The notes under the pieces: generated by a model
The model's input: only the letters and a program-made list of their open reading frames with translations
What the model was told of the DNA's origin: nothing
Databases searched by the model: none
DNA from: Marasmius tenuissimus
Lineage: Eukaryota; Basidiomycota; Agaricomycetes; Agaricales; Marasmiaceae
Assembly (NCBI GenBank): GCA_029532415.1
Contig: JAQOTA010000034.1
Location: 310,001-374,000, forward strand
Reading direction: 5' to 3'
Length of the DNA: 64,000 bases
Made by a program: the position numbers and the translations under genes
In this document: in pieces, positions 46,301-57,208 of the stretch
How positions within the stretch are numbered: the stretch's first letter is position 1
How the letters are laid out: every line of letters begins with the position of its first letter

Positions 46301-47271
46301 TAGGCCTGTAACCGGCCCCTCACAAGACAGTCGTTGTGAGGGGCCTGGACAGCTGAGTTTAAATTGGCTGAGGACCCAGCGCCTTCCTTTTCGGGATTTC
46401 AGTATTGATCGAGATCCAATTAGAGATCGTGTCTGAAATTTTTACTCCCACGTCCGACGTCAACATGTCCCCGACCGCCAGCTTGCACGACGTGCTTCCC
46501 TCAGTTCTTCTGCTACTGTTCCACGCCAATCTCTCGACACACCAATGCCCAACAGCCATGGTACGAGCTATGATGCAGACATACCTGATAGTTATTGTCT
46601 TTGGGATTTCTGGATTGGATAATGGGTAATTCGAGTAATGGTGTGTATTTTCTGTTCTTTCTCTTTACTTTGGTGCTCGTTCTTGCATAGTACACGTATT
46701 TACAACAAGCAATAAATACCTTACACAATACTATTGTCGCCTCACATCGTGCTCGACACTGCAGTGTCTGGGGACGTACCACGACTTCCTTCACAATTAC
46801 CACCAGTTGTGGACAGCACGGAGAATGAGGAACCTAGAAAACGAGAGCCGAAGCGCATGTACTTGATACTCTCGTGGAATTTCTCGTCCACTGGTGATGT
46901 AGAACGCGACGAGGACGCAGCGCAGGGCCACAAGGAGATCGCTACCCTCCAGTATTGAGAGATAGTGGATAGTGTGTCACAGTGCCCGTGCGTTGAGGTA
47001 TCCGGTATTTGCCTACAAGTATGAGAAGTGTCCGTGGACATAACATTATTGACAGCCTTTTGAGCTGTGTTTTCGTCTCCCATATGCCTGGTCGATCGCA
47101 GGTGGAAGGAAAAGAAAAATATTCACTGCCACAGGAACCACGCGAGCATTCGATCGCTCGATCAATACTGAAATTCACAAAAGGAAGGCGCCGGGTCCTC
47201 AGCCAATTTAAACTCAGCTGTCCAGGTCCGTCAATCGACGCTTGCTCATTGACGGGCCTGTCACAGGTCTA
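46301..47271. mobile_element. Nested Mutator-like MITE (9-bp target duplication)
   Basis: 971 bp flanked by a perfect direct repeat ATTTGCGAG (46292-46300 and 47272-47280). The arms pair for ~115 bp: TAGGCCTGTAAC against TAGACCTGTGAC at the tips, and a strongly conserved inner block starting CCTGGACAGCTGAG and running to CAGTATTGATCGAG. A 9-bp duplication with long arms is typical of Mutator-like elements. No transposase is encoded. Each arm holds a small hairpin (46314-46345 and 47225-47258). It has inserted into the right terminal region of the Harbinger element. Confidence 0.85.
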
Positions 47272-47523
47272 ATTTGCGAGCTAATTATTTGCCATTCCTT
47301 ACGGGAAGTCATCCAATGTGGTCGTGGTGTTCACCCTGAACGAGGCTGCCGTTGAAAGGTCGCCTGAAGGCATCATTGGACCCCCAGAAGGCGTCATTCT
47401 ATTTTCAGACTTTGATGATTTGATTCCCGCATCTCCAAAAATCCCATACTGTTCGGCTATCTGGGCTTATAAGAAGGGGGTAAACGCCTCCTGATCCAAC
47501 AGGAATTCCCTTCCTTCTTTTCT

Positions 47524-49662
47524 ATGACGATGGACCCGCAACTCAAGCCCGAAAAAGATGTGGAAGGGAACAGCACCAGGTCCTTTGAAGACGATAGTAC
47601 GGTAGCGGAGACGTCTGTTGGGATGCAGATTGCTTCGGAGAAGGAGCATGAGATCAAGTATAGGTCTTGTTCATGGCAGAAGGTACGCTTCGTACATCGT
47701 GGATCGGCTCTCGTTCTGACTTTTTTCTCAACGGAAGACGGCTGCTCTCCTCTTCTCTGAATACATCTGCCTGGCGATAATGTCATTCCCATGGTCAGTG
47801 GAGTTGGATACCGCGTTTTTTATTTATATCCCTTTTAACATCAGAGGCTGGACTTCGACAGGTCGTTCTCAGTCCTTGGCCTTGTGCCCGGTATAATCGT
47901 CACACTCGCGGTCGCAGCGACAGTCCTCTACACGTCTCTCATTCTCTGGCGATATTGTCTCAAGTATCCAGAGATAAGAGATGTATGTGATATCGGGAAG
48001 AAACTGTTCGGTGGCGCTCAATGGGCTTACAACGTCACCGCTGTGTTCTTCATACTGAACAACACATTTATTCAAGGTACGCGGTAACAAATTTCCATCG
48101 GGAAACTAATGTCGAACCTCTGTACTCGTTGGAAGGTCTCCATGTGCTCATCGGTGCCAGGCTCCTCAACACACTCACAAATTCATCACAATGCACGGTC
48201 GTCTTCTCGGTGCGCCGCTGTTGTTGAAATTTCATATCTCTTCACGTTTGCTGACGCTCTGGGTCACAGGTGATCTCAGCCATCATATGCCTGATCGTCT
48301 CTCTCCCACGTACCCTTCGCCAACTCGCCCACATGGGCACCTTCAGCGCTGTAACGATGGGCATCGCCGTATTACTTGCCATTATCTTCGCCGGAATCCA
48401 AGATCATCCCGCCGGATACAAAGAAGGAGAAGAGCCTATCGTCAATGCCTTTGCGCTTCCCGGGACAACATTCGTATCTGGTGAGGTCTGGGTGTTTCTA
48501 TAGAGGTCCCGGAGGATTGACACGTCGAGACAGGCATGTCGGCGTTCCTGAATATCAGCTACACGTTCATCGGGCAGATAACGCTTCCTTCGGTGAGTCC
48601 TTACTTTGCCAAGGCCTTCATGGTCGGCGGTTGACCGATGTATTCCCTCTCCTAGTTCATCGCGGAGATGAAGGATCCCAAAGACTTCCCGAAAGGTTCG
48701 TAATCTACACACGAGGTCAACCCGCGATCTTGAATGATGACGATTGGATTCGGTTTAGCTCTCTGGGCCGTGACTATCGCAGAAATGGTAGTGTTCACTC
48801 TCTGCGGGGCGCTGATGTATCACTATGTTGGTACGTCCTTCCGTCAGTTATGGATGTGCATGACCTTGCTCTAACCGAGAATACGTCTTACAGGCGACCA
48901 ATATATGACGGCACCCGCCTTTGGCTCTCTTCAACCCACGTACAAGAAGATAGCATTCTCATTTGCGATTCCCACCATCGTTTTTTTGGGAGCATTGTAC
49001 TCTGTTAGTTCCCTCCTCCTTACAATCCACTCGCATCACGAGAGCTGACTTCCATCGCCAATTCCAGACTGTCACGGCGCGCTTCATCTTCTTCCGACTA
49101 TTCAAAAACTCGCACCATAGACACTCGAACACTGTTGTGGGGTGGTCCGCATGGGTTGGCATCTTGACAGCGACATGGACCTTGGCCTTCATCATTGCGG
49201 AGGTTATCCCATTCTTCTCGGATATGTTGAGTCTTATGAGTTCGTTGTTCGGTGAGTACCAAACTTTCGCTGCGTTCATCATTACACCTCATGCTGATCT
49301 ATTTGCTCACAGACGGATGGTTTGGGTAAGCATCCATATTCAATCAGGCTCCTGCTGTGGAACTGACGTCGTCAATCGTGAAAGGTTCATATTTTGGGCT
49401 TTGGCCTACTTTGAGCTAAACCCGGGAAAGAAACGGTGGAGCGGCGTCTCGAAGACGGTTCAGACGATCGTCAATTACTTCTTCATCCTTCTCGGGCTGT
49501 ATATCTTGGTTGCAGGGACTTATGTAAGTCATCTTTCCCTCTCACACTCGTCCATTTCTCATGCTTACGGTGATCGGATAGGTATCGATACAATCTATCA
49601 TCGACTCTTACCACAAGAATAACTTGAGTAGTGTTTTCACCTGTGCGAGCAATGCACTCTAA
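47524..49662 (+). CDS. AAAP-family amino-acid permease
   Basis: Membrane transporter of the Aa_trans family, similar to the neutral amino-acid permease Mtr of filamentous fungi. The first exon gives a hydrophilic cytosolic leader (MTMDPQLKPEKDVEG). Splicing to exon 2 gives TAALLFSEYICLAIMSFPW and, over a further intron, SFSVLGLVPGIIVTLAVAA. About eleven hydrophobic segments follow across eight or so exons, including AVFFILNNTFIQGLHVLIG, VISAIICLIVSLPRTLRQL, MSAFLNISYTFIGQITLPS, FIAEMKDPKDFPKALW and FIFWALAYFELNPGKKRW. It ends SVFTCASNAL at 49662. Several introns are close to 50-60 nt and each join keeps frame. The gene starts only 207 bp after the right end of the Harbinger element, so the transposon may lie in its promoter. 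Confidence 0.88.
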
Positions 49663-50132
49663 TACCGTACGCCGTGACACGACATTTGCAGATGTAAACT
49701 TATAGCGATAGGGTACACGTACTGTATTTCTACACCGTATATAATTCCGAAAACTGCGACGACCTTCCAAATTCTTGTCCCGGCGGCTTGGTAATCAAGC
49801 TCGTGAGGTTTAGCTTCGACACTATGCTTTGGCTTGTGAAGTGGACACCCGTGCGCCCACAGGCTCCTGGCGAAATCACCGCCAAGCCGTCTTACGATGC
49901 GATAAGCAGATACTAGGAGTTTGTCTTTGGCAATGATGAAACGTATTCGTTCATGTTCGACGATGCTGACTTCACTTATCATCCAAATGTGACTTCATGT
50001 TATCCACTCCCGCCCCACACCCTCTTATCGAGTGAGGATAAAACCCTAGTGGTCCTACCCAGTAGAGGATTCCAACACACTCATCACATTCACAACACTC
50101 AGCTTCACAAACACTTGAACGAACAAATCAGC
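49663..50132. other. Intergenic spacer with probable promoter
   Basis: Between the permease stop and the small protein gene; no other feature supported. Confidence 0.45.
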
Positions 50133-50595
50133 ATGTCCGGACTCAGTAACTCCCAAGAATATGCCCGAACCACCGACTGGTCCGAGAGAACGAACCAAGG
50201 AATCGTCGACGGTCGACCAGAAGGTACTGTCTGTCCTCTCTCGTCTCTCTCGCCCCCTTCTGACTCTCGTTACAGGTCAAAACCCCCCGAGAGCACCTAT
50301 CCAACGAGACACCGTCGTCGACAAAGACGCATCGCTAGACTCCTCGGACGCCATGCGCCCTCGGGCGGCAGATATTCTGGGCGGTACGACCTCCGCTGAC
50401 GTCCATAACAACACCATCGGAAAGCCAGGAAGTGGGCAGACTTCGAGTGAGCTTCATCACGATGGGGCTGGTGATAGGAAGAGCGACGGCCAGGGTTCCA
50501 GCCAGTGGGGACCACCGGGCCAGGCGTCGGTAGAGTTAGACAGAGCCCAAAGAGAGACGGGGAGGGATAGGGAAGCTTTTGCGAGAGATCAGTAA
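50133..50595 (+). CDS. Small hydrophilic protein, function unknown
   Basis: Two exons, 50133 to ~50222 and ~50276-50595, about 136 aa. It begins MSGLSNSQEYARTTDWSER and, after a ~53-nt intron (GTACTG...TTACAG), continues QNPPRAPIQRDTVVDKD, RPRAADILGGTTSADVHN and ends ETGRDREAFARDQ. It is rich in Gly, Ser, Asp and Gln, without membrane segments or cysteines, and looks disordered. The composition is that of a stress- or desiccation-type hydrophilic protein, but this is a guess. The family is not recognised. The start is backed by an in-frame ATG and a CT-rich leader. Confidence 0.6.
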
Positions 50596-50749
50596 ACCTA
50601 TCGCAAAAGGAATTGGACTTTGTATCTGTACTTGCATAACCATCGCAAAGCCGCGCTGTAGAATATAGATGTCATCTTATAACAATCCTCACAAAATCTA
50701 GGATGCCTCCATAGAGTATCGGTTGCCTTCTCGAGTTTACCGCAGGAAG

Positions 50750-52817
50750 TTACTTGGTATCATACCCAACCCCCACTTGCGCCTCCTGTCGTTCCTGAGG
50801 CTCATACTCATCCCCTCTCAAATCCTCATAAAACTCGGGCGACAACCCAGCCTTCTCCCTATCCTCGACATTGAACGGTCCCTTAATCTCTCCCCTCCAA
50901 CTCCTCTTCACCTCGTCCCTAAACGCCCTCACAGGGTCACTCCCATCCCCACCGTACCCCTTCTCGCACGCCCAACAAAACCACCGATGACCAGCAGTCA
51001 CATGAGTAACCTCATCAGCGTGTATGATCTCCATGGCACTGACAGACTCTTTGTCGCCCGCTTTCCTGAATTTCTCGATGGTGGCGGGGTTGACGTCGAG
51101 TCCCCGGGCTTCGTGGACGAGGTGAATGATGGCGAGCCGTGAGCGGAAGGAGTCGGAGGTGGCAGTAGCGGATTCCCAGAGGGAAGCGTGGGTTGGGAGG
51201 GAGCCGTACGGTGTATTCAGGGCGGAGAGGCGGGATACAAGGAGAGAACTGACGTGGTGGGTAGATTAGAACAAGAAGCGGTGCATTGTAATCGAACTGG
51301 TTCTCACAAATGTTTCGATTCGTCGAGAGCCATCTTAGTAAAGTCAGAAAAGAATGCGGCGGGCAGGTCTTTGTGCATAGGCCCAAACCGCGCCATGATG
51401 TCCCATCTAACGGAAGGATCATTTTGGTGTTCTGAGTTGCTTGATAACCACCAAAGAGAGAAAACGCTTACGCGAGATCGATGCTAAACATTGCGTTTGG
51501 GTGAGTTGTTTGCAATACATGTATGACAATCTTGGAGATACGTACGCCCACTGTTCAATGTTGGCCAACGCGTGTAGCATGACCGCTCGATTCCGTCTCT
51601 GCTTGACCTTTCCTGGGTCTACAATCTTGAAGCCTTCTTCCCGAGGGGGTACAGCAGGAGGATGGGGCGCTTTGGATGATTTGTGTCCTATCGAAGTGAG
51701 CTTTCCGGTGCGAAATGCATAAACTGCGTGCTTCGTGCGTTCTACCTGAGAAAGGCAGTTAGATCTGTATATCCATTGCACTGAACGTGGGCCCTACCTT
51801 GAGCATTGGATTCGGGGTATTCAAAATCAGGACGGCCCAATCCATGAGGGTCTTCGGTGGGTCAACGAGGGGTACGACAGGTTCATCTTCGGAGATTTCT
51901 GTTGGGGCGTTTTGACTCTGTTCGTTGTTCTTAGGTTGGGGTGGAGGGTCGGCGAATTCTGCATGGACAATTAGAAAAGAGAATATCACGAAGGGCATTG
52001 CGATCTTACCCTCAGAAACGGGTCGCAGTTCTACAACTTTCCAACCAGCACCATTCGAGGGCCCTCCGATGTACACTTTCTCAATACCATCTTCCTCGCG
52101 AACTTCAACTGGATAGGTGCAGGCATTCAACCCCGTCTCACTTTTGCCAGTCTTGAGATCAAAGTCGTATCTAAATTAGGTTGATGTGAGCCCGGAAGAG
52201 AACATTTCGGAAATTAATGTCCACGTACATACCTATGCCATGGGCAAACTGCAACCACCGTGTCTTCGTATTCTTCTATATCCGCATGGGTCATCTCGGC
52301 CCCAAGATGCGGGCATGCTGATTCCATCGCATACAACTGGTGAAGAGCCGCTCGGGCTTTGGGATCCAAGTCGCTCTTGCTCGTCAATTCCTCTTCCTTA
52401 TTTCGACCTTGAGTGTCTTTATCATCGAGACACAGATGAGAGGTAGCTGGTGATAGTCGGAACAGAATCAAACTGTGATATTTCCCTTCTTGCGATCGTA
52501 AGGTTAGCAAGAATCGGAAATGACTGAACAGCTTTTGGAGAGGTGCGATGCTGAAAACTGATGATGAGTTCATCTCGTGAACTTGAAAAGGACCCAAGAA
52601 ATTTCACGTACAGGATAGGCTCCATTTCCTTGCAACAGTGTGTATTGGCCGTCGTCGACGTTGACTTTGACAAAGGTAACTGGTATACTGAAACAGAGGG
52701 TCGATGCCGATGATGACTCGAGTGAAATTTGAGTGAGCGAATTACCGGGCCGGACAACCTTCTCATGGACGACCATGTCAAACAACTTCGCAAGGGAGAT
52801 CTTGCTATGGCAAACAT
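50750..52817 (-). CDS. Rieske domain fused to ferritin-like DUF455 protein
   Basis: N-terminal exons (right side) have a Rieske 2Fe-2S site: SACPHLGAEM (C-x-H) and, at the exon edge, VAVCPWHRYDFDL (C-x2-H), from EGKYHSLILFR onward. The centre reads TYPVEVREEDGIEKVYIGG and PPKTLMDWAVLILNTPNP. The C-terminal DUF455 domain has three helices with likely di-iron ligands: ALANIEQWA, ALDESKHFSLL (E-x2-H) and IHADEVTHVTAGHRWF (E-x2-H), and ends QVGVGYDTK at 50750. Ferritin-like DUF455 proteins are mostly uncharacterised, and the iron ligands suggest an oxygenase or hydroxylase fed by the Rieske cluster. The exact start is uncertain: ATG 52817 is in another frame from the text FDMVVHEKVVRPGN, and an exon may be missing. 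Confidence 0.8.
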
Positions 52818-52851
52818 CCGAATGAACGCCCAGCAATGCCTTCAACTCCAA

Positions 52852-55800
52852 AATTCGTCACTGGGTGGAATCAAGAGACAGGAAATTTAATCTTGTCACG
52901 TAAGGTCTTCGGCTGGAAAACCTTTGGCCCTCGAAACGTCAGCTTTTCTTCGCGTGCGCATATGCATCTTGAGACTTGTTGTATTGGGGTTTACACATCA
53001 TTCTTCAACGATAATTATTTGGGAACCCTGGTTTGTTTGGCACGAGCCTCAATTGGGAACCCTGAAGAAATTGATCTTTTGTGACCTCTCAATGATGGGC
53101 GCTCAACGTTCAACGTACAGTATGAAACGGTGTTGATTGTCTGACATTCCGATTCGCAGGTTTGCGGTGGCTATGGAGGATAACTGACTCAGATTGTGCT
53201 CCTTGGAGCGATATCTGAGCAATATTCCTTATAGAGGGCCTGTCAAGATTAGGTATTGCTCTGGGGGGGAACACAAGCTTCGTGCCATTCCACTGAAGTC
53301 CCTCGGGCCAGTTCCAATCGAGTCCCGAGCCAAACATACAACGAACTTCTGGAGAACGACCGGGATGTCTGAAGAAGAGATGTAAAACCCAGAACCCTCG
53401 AATCACTCATCAGACGGCTCGAATCGAAATTGCCGCCCCTCAGGAAAAGGAAAGAGATGCCCCCACTGACTCCGTTACTCTCGGTGAATTCCTGACACCG
53501 TTCAAGCAGTCCTCATGGTTGATACTGCTCTCCCTCTTAGAGCACGAGCTGAATGCCATTCGCAGCCTTTCTTCTATACGGGGGCAGGCATCATACCGCG
53601 TTCGATTTCATTCTGATGAGAAGTTTGACGGGCGCCAGTTGCAATTGGGAGTTGCCGACAACGTCGCCATCCGGCTATCGGCTACATTCAATTCCCGAAG
53701 GTTCGTGTTCGAACTCGGAAACGAGGAGGGGTTCGCTCGGAATTTCGACCACGGTATCACGAACGGTCCACCCTCGAAAGCTCTCCAACGCTATTCAAAT
53801 GTCCATAGCGTACTAGCGGTCGTAGAACTTCACCGAGTGGGCCATTGTCCATGAACTCGAGCCTCGTGGGAAACACAGTCACAGCTTTGACCTGAGTCTC
53901 CACATTCGAAACTCGACGTCGGTACAGCAGGGTACAGCTACCTTGTGTTTTTCCATCTCGCAAGTCAGAGGTTTCTTGGCAAGCTTCGACATCAGGCGAT
54001 CGACTCCTGTAAGTTTGTCGGGATTGTATCATACTCTCTGTTCTGACCTGAATCATGCCGCAAAGGAGTTAGAATAGGCTTCTTACCCATATCCCGCCAT
54101 CCAGCTCGAGTCCTCCGATGCGCGTGGATATCAACCACTTGCCTCTCACTCGGGCCTGATCTCAAGTACGTCTGGATTGAATTCCCTACAAGCTTGGCGC
54201 CTTGAAGGACTTGTCCGACTCAGATCATGCCAAATTCGTGTGAGATGGTAAGTCTGCCCATTATTTCTAATTACGCGTTCAAGATCGTAAGCCTGGAATA
54301 CTGTCATTGTTTGCTCCTACGGGCTAGTTAGTCCAAGACGGTCGACGAATGGGGCTGCAGCCCTTTTTCAGAGGAACATAAGTGACTTGGCCTCTCCTTT
54401 CTCCTTTCGTCCAAAATACGCACTGTCTGTGCAATATCACCGACCTTAACTTTGACATTTTTTTGATGTGCCCTCCACCGTCGCGTCTGAGACGACGCCG
54501 CTAAGTGTTAGCTCCCTTTCACTATCCTCTGGGACCACTATATCATGTCGGACTATCACTGGGAGGCCAAGTGATTCACAACCCTCACGTCACGATATCT
54601 CATGTATCTACTTTCAATTCACGTAGAGTCAGCAAAGCGCAAATAGTCCGATCACTATAGCGACTGAGTTTTTCATCGACGTTGTATAGTTCCTGCTGCC
54701 TGCACCACCGTCCACACGTTCGACCCACCTCCACCGACCACAATCATCAAAAACCACGATCACGACACAAGGACCAGGTGGGGGACTCAGCAACCATCAT
54801 CACCACATTAGTCCTTCATTATGTTCCTCGTCGATAACACCACTCTTACCGCAGGCGTGCCGTCTATCCGTGTTGATATTTCATGAACTAGCATTCTTGG
54901 TTAGTAGGGGAGCGGAACTGACAATTGGAATATTTTTTTTGGGGTGAACTCGATGGGGGTGGGGAGCCAAAACCGTATGCAGCGCCAGCTTAATATATGG
55001 TGCCGCGGGAGGAAGTGGCTCGTCCGTGACTTGGTCGGGCTCTTACTCGAGTGCGTGATATACGGCTACGGCTGCGACTGAGGGAGATCTGACGATGGGA
55101 CCCTGCACGAAAGTCAAAGTGGCTCAACCTTCAACTCGAGTGCTTGGGGTTGGACGCCGTTGTTATTCGGCGGGTTTCCTGTCAGGGCGTAGGGAGTCTG
55201 AGTGCCAGTCCCTGAGACGAGGTAGCTCAATGGGACTCTCGAGCCGTGCGCCAAGAAGAGAGGATTGCTAAAAGAGGACCTCCGCCACTCGCATGTGAAG
55301 AATAGGTACTATGTTGCTCAGCTTGTGTCTGTCTCAAGGTATTGATCTATCATGGAGTATCACACGTTTCAAGGTGGTCAAATAATGATATTGTTTGGAG
55401 GAACCAAGTTACACAGATGTTCTGCGGTCCTATTTCTGAACCTATCCACTTGAGCGTCGTGATGATGGGCGCCATCCTCCAGAGGACCCATGTGGTGAGT
55501 TCTCCGCAACTGTGGCGGCCCCGAAGTCCTTAAACGTATGTGCATTCATTTCGCATAGTTGCACATACTCCGACTTGAGGCCTAGTCATGGTACCGCGTT
55601 TTGCATTATTATTTACAGGTCGTCCTTTGGGGACCTTTATTTGTTTGGCTTGAAACTCAATTGGAGCCTGAGGGGGATTGGGCGGAGATTCGTGGATGGC
55701 ACGAACCTTCAGGCCGAATTTCACGGCTGAGTCTTGTATATCAGGGGGGACACAAGCTCTCTTCGGTGAGCATTGCTCGACTAGTACACTAATTCAGTTC

Positions 55801-57208
55801 TCTGCCGCAAACTCCGCGAGTATCTATGCTGAGCACCGATGGTTTCCAGGACCGCTTTCTCTGGCAGGGTACAATCGAGTAGGCTCCGAGCCAAAATTAA
55901 CAAATATTGTGGGTGCCCGGCCTCCGAAGAATGGCGGGGAAATCGGTACGGGGAACAATTTGAAGAATGAGGTGAACGAACGTGAAATATGTACTCACGA
56001 TTCCCATAGTGGAGGATCGTCCGGGCTTCAATGATCTAGATATCGTCCCGTTGTTTGTTGAAGTGCTAGCTTGTGATTCTTCAATGTTCATTTCCCGGCA
56101 CACGGGAGGTGAAGTGCGTTTTGAAGACCAAGGAACTGCAAACCAGTCCCACACGGTTGTCCCTCACCGAAGGGCTGAGTTCGGAGAACCTGGGAACAGT
56201 GATGAGTGAGTCATAGGGCCACCTCGCGGATCACCCTCGTGAGCCGCTGAGTTGTGAGCCCTGTGCATTACGCACTCATGCAGGGTTCGATGCAGGGAAT
56301 TGTGGCGTCCATTCTGAGTATGATTGAGTGAATGTAGGAGATGAAGTTGGGTGCCTCTTCGTTCACCAGAGTGAAGGCCGAGCCCCGATTTGCGCGAAAG
56401 AATGGTTAACATCCAGTGGTTGCCGAAAGAAGGACAATACGGTCCAAACGGAGGGCTCGATGAGACGATTCGGTGGTCTCGTAGGTGCTCTCGAGTGGAC
56501 TGGGCAGATTCACGGGAAGCCACGTCGTGAAGAGTCTCGAATAGATTGAACGTGCGAATTCATCGCCAGCTTCACCTCAGTAACAGCACGCCATCATACA
56601 ATGACTCCCAAGAATCAAGGATCTGGCTCCTGTCAATGACGGTGATATTGTATTGAAACTCCTAGTAGAGCGGGCTTGGAGCGCTGCCTTTGGGCACTCC
56701 GGAGAGGATTCTTGTTGTTTTTTGTTTGTTTTTTTCGACTTGTTTGAACCGATCTAGTAGAGGCTCGCGATGCTGTAATTGAGTTTCATAGGACCTGGCG
56801 AGTGATTGTATTCCCTGTATGTAGAGAGGCGGGAATTGGAGAGATCATAATCATTGATTCGAGGATCTCTGAGTTGATGAATTATTGATCTTAGAGAATA
56901 ATTTGAAGGTTATTGACATTTCTGGCGGGTATAAACGTATAAGTATAGAGAACGAGTTAGAGAGAAAGTTCAGAACCGATAAGAAGCGCGCGCCCATTAG
57001 GGTTAGCAGGGAATCGGTATCCCCCACTTCATTGTCAACGTTCTCTTCTCCTTTTTTGCCTTCACTTTCTTCTCGCCTCGAGCCGACCGGGTTAAAGACC
57101 TCCGTTCATAACTGATAGTGAGAGATTCACGATTTCGGAATTTGTTGACAGCGAATACAGCAAGTTCTGTCACTCGGGATTCATAATCACTCTTTACCAA
57201 ACCACGAA
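52852..57208. other. Gene-poor region with a diverged internal duplication
   Basis: No full gene supported over 4.3 kb. Blocks 52990-53390 and 55600-55940 are related (see findings). A coding-like stretch 55620-55740 reads VVLWGPLFVWLETQLEPEG just after a possible acceptor, with weak resemblance to the membrane segment of DUF962/Mpo1 proteins. 54060-55300 and 56000-57200 show nothing recognisable apart from AT/TG-rich low complexity and the promoter of the next gene. Confidence 0.45.

Larger units (their letters stand above)
42186..47314. mobile_element. PIF/Harbinger DNA transposon with both genes and terminal repeats
   Basis: The ends carry inverted repeats: left GGATGACTTCCCGTAA at 42186 and its reverse complement at the right end 47299-47314. 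Weaker pairing runs inward through GCAAATAA blocks for ~55 bp. Both ends are flanked by AAT (42183-42185 and 47315-47317), a 3-bp target duplication as expected for this superfamily. Inside are a SANT-like protein gene (plus) and a DDE transposase gene (minus) in convergent order. The right end is interrupted by a second element (46301-47271). Without that insertion the element would be ~4.15 kb. Confidence 0.85.
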
